A stretch of DNA of 34,549 nt, from the IMG/VR virus record IMGVR_UViG_3300045780_000006, positions 1 through 34,549 of that record; one strand, given 5' to 3'. The notes beneath the pieces are model-generated. The model had not been told where the DNA came from and did no database searches. It saw nothing but the letters and a program-made list of their open reading frames with translations. A program made the translations under genes and the position numbers. Below, in pieces: positions 20,584 to 28,788 of this stretch (its first letter is position 1; each line of letters opens with the position of its first letter). This DNA comes from a virus.

Positions 20584-21659
20584 AACTTTACTTCCAGCCA
20601 ACTTGTGATGGAGGTTGAGCCACCGCCGTCAACCTGTGTCGCCGTAACAGAAAAGGTTGCTCCTGGAGGAACCAAGAATGACACTCCCGCTATCCCGCTG
20701 CATTGGTTGTACACCCCGTTACCGTAGCCCTGGAATCCATTAACCGTGAAGCTGATCTCTGCATCAGCCCCCGAACATGAGCCAGTCTCAGTCATGCCCA
20801 CTTCTTCCATCACCGGCCTATCGCTCGAATTGGTATACGTGGACCCAGAGTGATAAGTCGAACCGCCAGCGCACACAGCGCTCAAGCAATTCAGTTGTGC
20901 AACTGAACTGCTGCTGCTCACTGAGGTAACTCGCCCTTGTGCGTCCGTTGTAATCGATGAGGGGTTGGCATAAGTTCCAGCCGTACCAGTGTTTGGGAGT
21001 CCGACATTAGTCATTCCAGTCCCATTTGAGGCGGAAATAGTACCGTCGAAATTGGTTATAGGCTGTTGAGGGAGCGCTGTCCCGGCCGTCTGCACGGTTT
21101 GGTAGTACAGAGTTTCCCCAGCCGGAAGCGCATTACATAGTGCATTGCCGTTGGCCGCGATTCCGTAGGCGAAATAGGATGAAGGATTGCAGGCTGAGGG
21201 AGTTGCTGCCAATGCGCTTGCCGTACTCGCGTTGCCTGTCAGTGGGCCAATGAATCCGGCAGCGTCAGTGAGAGCCCCGGTCATTGTTCCACCCTTCGAC
21301 CAATCGTCTACCAGTTCAATATCGGGAACAAAATACTGGCCATATGACGAGTTAATAAGCAACGCGTAGTCCCCTGCCGCTGCGCAGAAGAAGTAGTTTC
21401 CGCCGGCATCGGACGTAAACGGGTTTGTAGGTGTTGCGGTACTGAGCGCCGCTGAGGTGTAGATGCTGACCTTGTTCGCGACGCAATTGGCCGCCGTAGA
21501 CCCCGACGAGCAGAGCGCAACGGACGCGTAGGGGATAGGAGCAATGACGCCGTTTGAGATGGTCTGCGCGACGTTATTGAGGCAAACACCGGTCTGCGCT
21601 TGGGCAAATGCGGCGGCGACGAATAACCAAAGAGAAGTGAGGGAAAGAATGCGCTTCAC
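20580..21659 (-). CDS. fibre-like protein with N-terminal signal peptide
   Basis: A 359-residue protein starting at GTG 21659, with GGAGG upstream. The N-terminus MKRILSLTSLWLFVAAAFAQ is a Sec signal peptide with cleavage near AFA/QAQ. The mature part has a cysteine-bearing domain (GVCLNN, VALCSSG, NCVANK) with a YFFCAAAGDYALLIN segment resembling a small beta-sandwich, then GGTMTGALTDAAGF, typical for phage tail-fibre stalks, and a C-terminal beta-rich region ending in a WLEVKL strand. Fibre stalks of this kind sit at the tail tip and bind the host. A signal peptide on a virion protein is odd; it could be exported and displayed on the host surface. The neighbouring genes are tail and lysis genes. 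Confidence 0.75.
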   Translation of the reverse strand: MKRILSLTSLWLFVAAAFAQAQTGVCLNNVAQTISNGVIAPIPYASVALCSSGSTAANCVANKVSIYTSAALSTATPTNPFTSDAGGNYFFCAAAGDYALLINSSYGQYFVPDIELVDDWSKGGTMTGALTDAAGFIGPLTGNASTASALAATPSACNPSSYFAYGIAANGNALCNALPAGETLYYQTVQTAGTALPQQPITNFDGTISASNGTGMTNVGLPNTGTAGTYANPSSITTDAQGRVTSVSSSSSVAQLNCLSAVCAGGSTYHSGSTYTNSSDRPVMEEVGMTETGSCSGADAEISFTVNGFQGYGNGVYNQCSGIAGVSFLVPPGATFSVTATQVDGGGSTSITSWLEVKL

Positions 21660-21940
21660 ATGGCCTCCGGAGACTTTACCAACTGTGGGCCAGAAACTAC
21701 GGCCTCTTGAGGGTTAGAGTCCTGGCTTACTGTCTGTTGTTCAATGCGCCCAACGATCTGCGTTGAGATGATCTTCCGGCACTCAGGATTGCCACAAAAG
21801 ATGATGGCTCCTATCATGCCGCCAGGGAATATCTGATTCATGATCGAGAGCCTGGCTGGATCATCTGCGCAATACGGGCAGGCTGGCAGCATAACAGGAC
21901 TCACAATAGCGGTTTCGTTCGGTTCGTAAGGCGTTTCCAT
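21656..21940 (-). CDS. small zinc-ribbon protein (94 aa)
   Basis: ATG 21940 follows GGAGG by eight bases; a TTG start five codons upstream is less likely. Two zinc-ligand pairs, CPYC near residue 21 and FCGNPEC near residue 49, form a zinc ribbon. A hydrophobic loop (PGGMIGAIIF) lies between them. The C-terminus is Gln/Ser-rich. Its stop overlaps the start of the fibre gene. Such small zinc ribbons are common among tail-fibre genes; function unknown. Confidence 0.65.
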   Translation of the reverse strand: METPYEPNETAIVSPVMLPACPYCADDPARLSIMNQIFPGGMIGAIIFCGNPECRKIISTQIVGRIEQQTVSQDSNPQEAVVSGPQLVKSPEAM

Positions 21941-21973
21941 GGTTATATCCTCCAAGGCGATTGTAACGCACCA

Positions 21974-23107
21974 TCAATAGCGGTAAAAGGCCAGATGCGT
22001 TGCTGTGGGCGGCGGCGCAATGGTATATGTGATCGTTGCCCCGCTTAATGTAAAGTCGGTTCCATACTTCAGGAGTTGCCGTCCTCGGTAGAGGCGCAAA
22101 CTTGCTGCCGGGTTCGGTGCTTGCGGAAGCGTAAAGACCTTGTTGGTCCCGTTCAGCGTTCCTGTCGGCGTGATCCAATCCGCGAAGTTTGGCGCCGTCC
22201 CGCTCCCAGCGTAGGTGCCCCAAGCGAGGAATGATGCACTGCCAATCGGCACAGACGGGACGATAATGTTCCCGTCAATGATGTAGTAGTCCTCTCCAGA
22301 CTCAGAAATCACGGAGTCAAGTAGACAGCGCGCAGGCTTGAAAAAGTTGATTATTGAGGCCATATAACCGAGTTGATCTAGAGATGGGCCAAAGCTCTGA
22401 AACAGACCATTGCGGTAGAGTTCAATGGAAATCGGCGCTTCTGGAAGTACCAGATTCGACCCTGAGACGGTTGGCACCACAGCATCAAAGTATATAGGGG
22501 TTCCGTCTGTATCCTTCCGCATCAGGACACAAAGAGCAGAATGCAACGCGGGAGCAAAGGACATTGTGAGTCCTGTGCCAGATGACGTGTAATCAATGCC
22601 TGGGTCCTGCAAGAGTCCATTGTAAAAGACGCGCAGAGAACTTCCAACCGGGATAGATGGGAGATTGAATGACCGATTGTAGCCGTCGATGGCTCCGATT
22701 GGTGCTGTACCCGAGCCGCTCACTCCCACGCGGAATACGGCCCATCCCTGGTTGGAGGGATAAGAAGAGCCGCCCCATGATGCCTGCCCCTCGTATATTG
22801 TTGCGGTGAATCCGCACAAGCCAAGAGCTTGGACGATTGCGCCCGGTGTTCCCATGATTTTATGCAACGGAAGAGCATTTTGGGTAATGGTTTGGGGTGT
22901 GACGCCCAACGACTGCATCGGGACGCTGGGAATCATCATGTCGAGTTCCCATATGAGGTAGGGCAAGATGGATACCGGGAGGTTGTTTCCGAGCGTCCTG
23001 ATAAGCAATGGTGTCAAGTCTAGCGACTCAAGGCGCGCTGATAGCAGCATATGAGCCTGGGTCCGAAGGTCATTGATCGATGAAGCGGGCCTGAGATTGT
23101 TTGGCAT
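21974..23107 (-). CDS. tail protein I (P2 gpI-like) with repeated beta domains
   Basis: A 377-residue baseplate protein. The first 110 residues match the gpI pattern: LDLTPLLIRTLGNNLPVSILPYLIWELD, then LPLHKIMGTPGAIVQALGLCGF, as in P2 gpI where this segment links the baseplate wedge to the fibre. After it come repeated beta units with the pattern IDGYNRSFNLPSIPVGSSLRVFYNGLLQDPGIDY, seen again near residue 340 (RLYRGRQLLKYGTDFTLSG). These look like small sandwich domains used for fibre attachment. The protein is longer than P2 gpI (about 175 residues) because of this extension. It is separated from J by a large fibre gene and four small genes, unlike the compact P2 order. Confidence 0.82.
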   Translation of the reverse strand: MPNNLRPASSINDLRTQAHMLLSARLESLDLTPLLIRTLGNNLPVSILPYLIWELDMMIPSVPMQSLGVTPQTITQNALPLHKIMGTPGAIVQALGLCGFTATIYEGQASWGGSSYPSNQGWAVFRVGVSGSGTAPIGAIDGYNRSFNLPSIPVGSSLRVFYNGLLQDPGIDYTSSGTGLTMSFAPALHSALCVLMRKDTDGTPIYFDAVVPTVSGSNLVLPEAPISIELYRNGLFQSFGPSLDQLGYMASIINFFKPARCLLDSVISESGEDYYIIDGNIIVPSVPIGSASFLAWGTYAGSGTAPNFADWITPTGTLNGTNKVFTLPQAPNPAASLRLYRGRQLLKYGTDFTLSGATITYTIAPPPTATHLAFYRY

Positions 23108-23199
23108 GTTGATCTGGCCCTCTTTTGGCCTATCCCTCTATCGTAGTTTCCCGTTTCCTGGTCTGGCACCTGATGGTGAGATGCGATGGTCTATTACGC

Positions 23200-23361
23200 C
23201 TAGATCAGGTCATCCGGTCGAGGACGGTTGGTGTTGTCAATGATGGCCGGAGTTACATCCCCGGCATCTTCCGCTTTCTTTTCGATGCATGGCTGCGGTC
23301 TTTCCGGTTTTTTGTGGCCTGGGTCTGTTGGGTCGTCGGGCTGTGTTGGTTCGTTGGGCAT
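23200..23361 (-). CDS. small Pro/Asp-rich hypothetical protein (53 aa)
   Basis: A 53-codon gene whose ATG (23361) overlaps the stop of the upstream gene (TGATG) and is preceded by AAAGGAG, a very good ribosome site. The product begins MPNEPTQPDDPTDPGHKKPE and is disordered, rich in Pro and Asp, with a single Cys. No family recognised. It would be missed by a size cut-off of 60 codons. A longer ORF on the same strand in another frame (23237-23449) is rejected as a shadow. Confidence 0.65.
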   Translation of the reverse strand: MPNEPTQPDDPTDPGHKKPERPQPCIEKKAEDAGDVTPAIIDNTNRPRPDDLI

Positions 23362-23765
23362 CAAAATCTCCTTTCAGTTGCGGGGTTGATTCCCGCGTCC
23401 TGCGTCTGGTTACGCATGGCGTAAGCTGGGTTTTTTGTGGTTTGTCCAATGGGCGGAGGGACGATACTTTTTGCCTTTCCTCGTATTTCCAGAGACGTGA
23501 AGTACGCCACCGCTCCGGCGAAGAAAAGCGTAAGAATTCCAGCCACTACCTTGCCCCAAAAGATTGAGGTATCGAAGGCGGTGTCGATCCTGTCGAGCCT
23601 TCGACTTAGGTTGGTGTCGATCCTGTCGAGCCTTCGACTCGCCGTGACAACATCAGCCTCCAGACCCTGCTTACCGTTCCCTTTGACGCTTCCCCAGAGG
23701 TCGATTATTGCTTGCTTCATCACGGCTGCCTGCTCCTGGTGCGTACCTTCGATTCTCAACTCCAT
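23361..23765 (-). CDS. small membrane protein with coiled coil and one TM helix
   Basis: A 134-residue protein. An N-terminal helical part carries an 11-residue repeat, RRLDRIDTNLS then RRLDRIDTAFD, encoded by a 27-bp direct repeat. One transmembrane segment follows (VVAGILTLFFAGAVAYF, about residues 73-90), then a basic, Pro-rich tail. The build resembles XhlA- or holin-associated phage proteins. It lies between fibre and tail I genes, not in the lysis cassette, so I do not name it a holin. The start at 23765 has only a weak ribosome site. Confidence 0.65.
   Translation of the reverse strand: MELRIEGTHQEQAAVMKQAIIDLWGSVKGNGKQGLEADVVTASRRLDRIDTNLSRRLDRIDTAFDTSIFWGKVVAGILTLFFAGAVAYFTSLEIRGKAKSIVPPPIGQTTKNPAYAMRNQTQDAGINPATERRF
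23580..23639 (-). repeat. 27-bp direct repeat, period 33 bp, within coding sequence
   Basis: The 27 bases from 23580 recur exactly from 23613. The period of 33 bp keeps the frame and encodes the duplicated segment RRLDRIDT. Probably a recent in-frame duplication extending a coiled coil. Confidence 0.9.
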
Positions 23766-23815
23766 CTTTTCCCCTTGTGATCGTATTTTACTTCTGCGCC
23801 GTGCGATTCGTTGAG

Positions 23816-24031
23816 TTATGCAATCGGAACTGTGACTCCGGCGAGTACGCCACTTCCGGCATCAATAGTCAAAGAGCGCGGTGATGGCGCAGATGCTACC
23901 GAAAGAAAGTTTGTAAGCACAACGGAATTGTCTGTTGGTATTCCTCCGCCAATTTTGGAGCCAGCCGTGAGGTTGCAATCCATGACCGCCCCCAGCGCTG
24001 TCGCTGTAATCACGTTGTAATTCTTGGACAT
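23816..24031 (-). CDS. small hypothetical tail-region protein (71 aa)
   Basis: A 71-residue protein with GAGGAGG before its ATG. The sequence (NVITATALGAVMDCNLTAGS, VVLTNFLSVASAP) has short beta-prone stretches and ends with SGVLAGVTVPIA. It sits directly downstream of the large fibre, where P2-like phages often carry fibre-assembly or small structural proteins. No family recognised. Confidence 0.6.
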   Translation of the reverse strand: MSKNYNVITATALGAVMDCNLTAGSKIGGGIPTDNSVVLTNFLSVASAPSPRSLTIDAGSGVLAGVTVPIA

Positions 24032-24043
24032 TTTTGAACCTCC

Positions 24044-26404
24044 TCAGTTCAAGGTTATTTCGTACCAGAATTCGAGAGTGCCTGAGCTTGAATCACGAGT
24101 CATCTTATAATACTGTCCAGGATGAATCACTCCCATCATGGTGGCTGTATGACCTGATCCCGAAGAACTGGTAGAGAGAGTGTCAAGTCCGTTTGATACT
24201 GAAGAAGTCGATCCGACATTCAGCGAATATGCACCATCCGAAGATGACGGCCAGCCTGCAATAACTAGAATGTCTTTCGCACTCGTGTTCTGATAAACTG
24301 TTTCCAAAATACGGGTAGATGACAGGTTACCTAGGCTCGACGATGCTAGATTGATTGAATACTCAAACCAGTGGCTAAGGGTTCCCGATCCGCTCACGGC
24401 TTCGTAATACATGTTTGGCAACACAACGCCCAACATCGCCGCGTTTCCCCCGCCATCAGAAGACTGGTCCCACACCGGAGTAGTTAGGGAGGGAGAGGTA
24501 TCGCTGAGTATCTTATTGGCGCTGCCGTTCGATTCACCGGTCAGATCAACCATTACAAAAAGCAGATCAGAGGTTGTATTCTGGTATGCCGTAGAAAGAG
24601 ATTTTGAGCCGACAATATCTCCTGAGAAACTTCCTCCAGTGGGAAGTTGATATATCTGTCCCGGCGTTTGGGGGGTTGCTGAATTGGGATATTGAAAATA
24701 TTCTCCCGGCATTACAATGACGTGGCTATGGACAGAACCTGTTGTCGCGAGACCTTCGTAAGACGCCCAGCGAGTTGTGATTGTGGATGGGGAGCTTCCG
24801 GCAAGCCACAAAGTGTTTGGATTAACGGAATTTGACCCTACCAGCCAAAGTGGGTACGCCGATACATTTTGATATATCAAGTTCGACATATAAGCAGAAG
24901 TGCTTCCCTGGGAAAAGACGGACACTCCGGAGGGAGCCAAAGCAATGAGCGCTCCCCCGCCGCCCCCGCAGGCCGCACCAGTATTTGTGATGTGGCCGGT
25001 CGAGTCCTGCTGCAAGCAGTAAGGACCGCCGCTTGCCGGATGTGACCCGAACAGGTAAAGGCTCGTAATTGTAGGGTCTCCGATAACTGCCTGATACGAC
25101 GCTGAATTGTTCTGCATCCCTACGGCGATGGCATTTGTCAGAACCGCGCCCACGTTGTCGGCAGACCGGTGACCAATCTGAATCACATCTGAGGATGCTG
25201 CACCCAGGTTGTTTCCAACGTTTCGACCAATCCCGATAATATTATCCGAACCCGCACCAATTGTCGCAGCTACATGAGTGCCCACGCCGATAATCTCTGA
25301 ACTTCCCGCGCCGATACCTTCCACCGAATTATAGCCATACCCGAACACGTCATCACTCCCGCTGCTTACGGCGTCTGTAACATACGCACCAATCCCGATA
25401 ACATTGGCGCTGTTAGATACACCACCCCCGGCATTGGTCCCGATTGCGATGATTTCTCTATTACTGCCCGATGTTGATCCAGTCCAACCCTCTCCAGAGT
25501 TGTTACCGATGGCAATTCCGTTAGTGGTGTTGGTAGAAGTTGCTGCTGAATTAATCCCGATTGATACGAGATTTATGGAATTAGTGCAACCCGATGCTGA
25601 GTTATCTCCTATAGATGTAACCTCCTGGCAGCCATTCAGTCCTTCTGCCGAGTTACTGCCAATAGCTATTAAATCATTTACGTTGCTGCCTTGTACGTTA
25701 GGACAGGAATTACTGCCTATACATATCGGATTATCCACGCCGCCGGACGTTGCGTTGTGCAGCATGGAGCTTCCCGAATTATTGCCGATAAAAATAGGCT
25801 CGGCCACAGATCCACTTGTTGCGCCCCCCAACAAACCCCAACCAGCATAATTTCCAAGAACGATTGGAGCGTCAACAGCATGTGTTGTTGCGGTCAACGC
25901 ACCCCAACTCTGCGCAGAGGCGTTGCCGATGATTACCGCGTGTTGGCCATAACCAAGAGAGCCGGATGTTGCATTTTTCCCGAGAATTACATCGTCACTT
26001 CCCAGCGGCATGAGCATCTGGCTTTCGGTTGCACCGGATGAATCAAGGAAGTTGAGCGTGTTTAGTGGCGTGGTTGATGTTTGCTTGACAACAGAGTTCC
26101 CCAGCGATGTGTCCCCAGTCCACACGGGCAAGTACCCCGCCGTGCCGCTACCAGAGATATTCTTCACCCACCCAGAGGATGAGCATTTGTACTCGACATC
26201 GTTCGTCGTGTCCTGATAAGGCTGACCCCACTCTGCGCCGTAGGGGTAGACGGTATAGTTTCCATTCTGAGTGCAAGTGATCGAAGGCGCGCCAGGACCG
26301 GAAAGTTTATTCCATTGAATCTGGTAAGTCGGGTCAACCTGCGTCTGCGCAAAGCAGGTGATAACTGACAAGATCAAGAAAAGAAAGATCGCGATTCGTT
26401 TCAT
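24044..26404 (-). CDS. large fibre protein: signal peptide and YadA-like beta-roll repeats
   Basis: A 786-residue protein with AGGAGA upstream. The N-terminus MKRIAIFLFLILSVITCFAQ is a clear Sec signal peptide (cleavage near CFA/QTQ). From about residue 130 to 440 there are many repeats around the theme IGxNSxxG (AIGSNSAEG, SIGDNSASG, SIGINSAA, AIGNNSGEG, AIGTNAGGG), as in trimeric autotransporter heads and some phage fibres; they form a left-handed beta roll in trimers. The C-terminal 300 residues hold two related beta domains with GEYFQYPNS and GQYYKMTRDS. A phage fibre with such repeats is plausible; a signal peptide on it is unusual. It lies between J and I and may be an acquired module. 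Confidence 0.8.
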   Translation of the reverse strand: MKRIAIFLFLILSVITCFAQTQVDPTYQIQWNKLSGPGAPSITCTQNGNYTVYPYGAEWGQPYQDTTNDVEYKCSSSGWVKNISGSGTAGYLPVWTGDTSLGNSVVKQTSTTPLNTLNFLDSSGATESQMLMPLGSDDVILGKNATSGSLGYGQHAVIIGNASAQSWGALTATTHAVDAPIVLGNYAGWGLLGGATSGSVAEPIFIGNNSGSSMLHNATSGGVDNPICIGSNSCPNVQGSNVNDLIAIGSNSAEGLNGCQEVTSIGDNSASGCTNSINLVSIGINSAATSTNTTNGIAIGNNSGEGWTGSTSGSNREIIAIGTNAGGGVSNSANVIGIGAYVTDAVSSGSDDVFGYGYNSVEGIGAGSSEIIGVGTHVAATIGAGSDNIIGIGRNVGNNLGAASSDVIQIGHRSADNVGAVLTNAIAVGMQNNSASYQAVIGDPTITSLYLFGSHPASGGPYCLQQDSTGHITNTGAACGGGGGALIALAPSGVSVFSQGSTSAYMSNLIYQNVSAYPLWLVGSNSVNPNTLWLAGSSPSTITTRWASYEGLATTGSVHSHVIVMPGEYFQYPNSATPQTPGQIYQLPTGGSFSGDIVGSKSLSTAYQNTTSDLLFVMVDLTGESNGSANKILSDTSPSLTTPVWDQSSDGGGNAAMLGVVLPNMYYEAVSGSGTLSHWFEYSINLASSSLGNLSSTRILETVYQNTSAKDILVIAGWPSSSDGAYSLNVGSTSSVSNGLDTLSTSSSGSGHTATMMGVIHPGQYYKMTRDSSSGTLEFWYEITLN

Positions 26405-26415
26405 GCTTAAATCTC

Positions 26416-27702
26416 CTAGCTAACTGGTTGATTTTTTGTTCCCATTACAACCGCAAGATTTATATTTTCGCAGTTTGCCCATTGCCCTGATGTGAGCAAG
26501 AAACTGCCGTCTGAAGTTGGCGTAAGTGGAGTCCCTCCGATGTTTGCTGCGAGTGTCAGTTGCATATCGTATACCCCGGATACGCTGAGAGCTGATTGCC
26601 ACTGACTCAGGACTATGTCCTGCTCAATATTTGCAGCGAGCGTTAAGGCAAGATTCTGCGCCGCTGCGGTGATTCCAGCGGCAATCGTCGCATAGTTCGC
26701 GTTTGCATAGAGAGTGATCGCCCCGGTCACTGTGTAGTCAACTTCCGTCACAGCGGAGACAATCACGCTATCGCAAAGAGGACGGACATTTTGAGCACTC
26801 AAAGCCGATTGGACAGCAGAAAGCAGAGTGCCAGAGGCGATACCCGAGCTGTTAGGGGATGCGGAAGGCTGCGTTACGGGTCCTGTCAGGACATACACCT
26901 GCACCGTGCCCGGCGTGGTTGGTTGCGTCGGGACTTGCACATCAACGATCGTTGAACTCACGTCAAGCGCCAGTGATCGGTACTGTCCCGACGGCCCCGC
27001 TGTAGTGAGATTGTTCGGTGCCGCCTGAATGCGCGCACGGTAGTGGTTGTCTCCAGCGGTCGTTCCGGCTGGCTCGCCGTTGCTCCCATTGGCCGTCGTG
27101 GCAATGTTCGTGACGATGGCCACGAGCGGGAATGAGCCCAACAGGACGCTCACCTGCCCTGCAATGTAGCCGTTACCACTGAGGCCCGCCGTGGTGCATT
27201 GGACTCCCACCGTGCCCACCGTCTGTCCGACTGCAATCACGAGCGCCGCAGTGGTAGCGAAGATGTTGAGACCGTCTTGAGTCCCGATCTGCGTACCAGC
27301 GGGGATCGTCGTTGGCGTGAGTTGCGCCGCGGTGAGCGTGAATTGTTCAGTCGTCGTAGCGGGCTGCGCGGGGAGCCTGGTGCAGCCCAAATACTCGCCG
27401 ATGTAGTCCAGCATCGGGTAAACAGCGAAGGCGAGCAAGTTCTGAATACCGCAATACTGGATAGCGTTGCGCAGCAGGATTTCTCGGTAGGCATAGAGGT
27501 TGATAAGCAACTGCTCAACCTGGGCGGGGTAGAGAGTCCGGCTGGTGTAGCTCTCAAACAGCGTCACCATGTCGTTCAGGACACTCGTCGGGTCGAGGCC
27601 ATCTGAATCATTGACGAATGATGGCGTAGGCAGGTCAACAGGGACCGTCTGAGGGGTGCCGGTTGCGGATGGAAAAGAAGAATTTGGGACGATCACCGGC
27701 AT
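26416..27702 (-). CDS. baseplate assembly protein J (P2 gpJ-like)
   Basis: A 428-residue baseplate wedge protein. The N-terminal helical part (TSVLNDMVTLFESYTSRTLYP, QVEQLLINLYAYREILLRNAIQ) and the middle beta domain beginning TPTTIPAGTQIGTQDG are typical for gpJ/Mu gp47-like proteins. A segment EPAGTTAGDNHYRARIQ is the conserved turn before the second half. It assembles with gpW and gpI in the wedge that links sheath and hub. The order W then J is as in P2. The length is longer than P2 J (about 300), like many J proteins of other phages. It begins one base after the stop of gpW. Confidence 0.9.
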   Translation of the reverse strand: MPVIVPNSSFPSATGTPQTVPVDLPTPSFVNDSDGLDPTSVLNDMVTLFESYTSRTLYPAQVEQLLINLYAYREILLRNAIQYCGIQNLLAFAVYPMLDYIGEYLGCTRLPAQPATTTEQFTLTAAQLTPTTIPAGTQIGTQDGLNIFATTAALVIAVGQTVGTVGVQCTTAGLSGNGYIAGQVSVLLGSFPLVAIVTNIATTANGSNGEPAGTTAGDNHYRARIQAAPNNLTTAGPSGQYRSLALDVSSTIVDVQVPTQPTTPGTVQVYVLTGPVTQPSASPNSSGIASGTLLSAVQSALSAQNVRPLCDSVIVSAVTEVDYTVTGAITLYANANYATIAAGITAAAQNLALTLAANIEQDIVLSQWQSALSVSGVYDMQLTLAANIGGTPLTPTSDGSFLLTSGQWANCENINLAVVMGTKNQPVS

Positions 27703-27703
27703 A

Positions 27704-28159
27704 TCAGGACACTCCTCCGACTTTAATAACCGTCATCTGCGTCAAGTTTCCAAGAACGCTGTTCGCTTGGTTTATCAACCCAAGATTGGGCTGCCAAGTG
27801 ATCGCTACGTTCAACTCTCCGATGATCTCAAGGCTGGCCGTCACGTCGATATTCGTGACCAATATGCGCGGCTCCCATGTGGCAATTGCTGCGGAGACGG
27901 CACCGACTATGGCCGGGATTGCCGCAGTCAGAGGGCGGTCAAGGAATTGAGTGAGGTTGCATCCGAAAGTGGGGCGCCATGGGTCTTCTCCGGGGATGGT
28001 GCTGAAGATGATCTGCAAGGTCTGGTGTACGTCGCCGAGGGCTTGACAAACTTTTCCGAGTCCTGATCCCGCCACCCCTCCCGCCGTCGAGTCAAGCATC
28101 AGCTCCCAGCTCGACGACTGGATGTTGGTGAGGGTCGCGTATGGGAAAGTCGTTGCCAT
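27704..28159 (-). CDS. baseplate protein W (gp25-like)
   Basis: A 151-residue protein of the gpW/gp25 family. The conserved core is visible: LGDVHQTLQIIFSTIPGEDPWRPTFGCNL, with the short IPGExxxxPxFG turn typical of gp25-like wedge proteins, and a C-terminal beta hairpin. It starts the wedge around the hub and helps sheath assembly. Its ATG overlaps the stop of the spike gene (TGATG). The N-terminus is longer than in P2 W. No anomaly. Confidence 0.88.
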   Translation of the reverse strand: MATTFPYATLTNIQSSSWELMLDSTAGGVAGSGLGKVCQALGDVHQTLQIIFSTIPGEDPWRPTFGCNLTQFLDRPLTAAIPAIVGAVSAAIATWEPRILVTNIDVTASLEIIGELNVAITWQPNLGLINQANSVLGNLTQMTVIKVGGVS

Positions 28160-28788
28160 CAGTTGCTCACCTTTATGATGCTGCTCTCAATCGTTCCTAC
28201 AGTCCATGGGGCATCAGGGCCTGGACCACCACCATGTGTGTGCGCATTGAACGCTGTCACCAGTTTACTCACAAGTGCCAGCGCATCCGTCGCCGCGCCG
28301 CCGTTCGTAAGCGAGATACTGTTCGCGGCCTGAATCTCTACGTTGCCGCTCGAATCCAGCTCAATGCTGCCTCCTGATGGTTGGCTCAGCGTCATCTGTC
28401 CACCAGCCCCGAGTGACACCTGAAGCTGGTGCGATGACGTGTTGTAGTGAATGATCGTCCCGTCTGCAAACTGGATGTAGAAGTCTGAAGGCGTGAGTCC
28501 TGATGGCGCCGAGTCCACCTGTGACGGGACACTGCCAGTCACGATGCCGTTTTCGTCCCATTCATCCATGACTACCGAAACTTGCTCGCCTATGTCCGGT
28601 TGCCAAAAGAACTTGTCATTCTGCGTCTTCGGGACCTGAACCGGCAGCCACCACGACAGGACATTCGCCTGGTCCGGGAACTGCACGCGCACCCGGTAGG
28701 GCGGCACAGACTCAATCTGCGCGACGATACCCGTCCTGTAAGGCGGGTGGAACTGCTCGGTGTATGGTCCGCGTACTGAGTCTGGCAT
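28159..28788 (-). CDS. baseplate spike V (P2 gpV-like)
   Basis: A 209-residue protein. An OB-fold N-terminal domain (RTGIVAQIESVPPYRVRVQFPD, FFWQPDIGEQVSVVMDEWDENGIV) is followed by a triple-stranded helix region with short beta strands (GTIIHYNTSSHQLQVSLGAG). The C-terminal tip FNAHTHGGGPGPD contains the HxH motif that binds iron in spike tips. The protein forms the membrane-piercing needle at the tail tip. The length equals that of P2 V (about 211). It directly follows the stop of D. Confidence 0.92.
   Translation of the reverse strand: MPDSVRGPYTEQFHPPYRTGIVAQIESVPPYRVRVQFPDQANVLSWWLPVQVPKTQNDKFFWQPDIGEQVSVVMDEWDENGIVTGSVPSQVDSAPSGLTPSDFYIQFADGTIIHYNTSSHQLQVSLGAGGQMTLSQPSGGSIELDSSGNVEIQAANSISLTNGGAATDALALVSKLVTAFNAHTHGGGPGPDAPWTVGTIESSIIKVSN

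Noticed and set aside
23237-23449. Minus-strand 70-residue ORF
   Set aside because: It overlaps two better-supported frames (23200-23361 with AAAGGAG, and 23361-23765) and has no ribosome site.
20580-26404. Diversity-generating retroelement acting on the fibre genes
   Set aside because: No reverse transcriptase gene and no template/variable repeat pair with adenine-specific differences was seen in this window.
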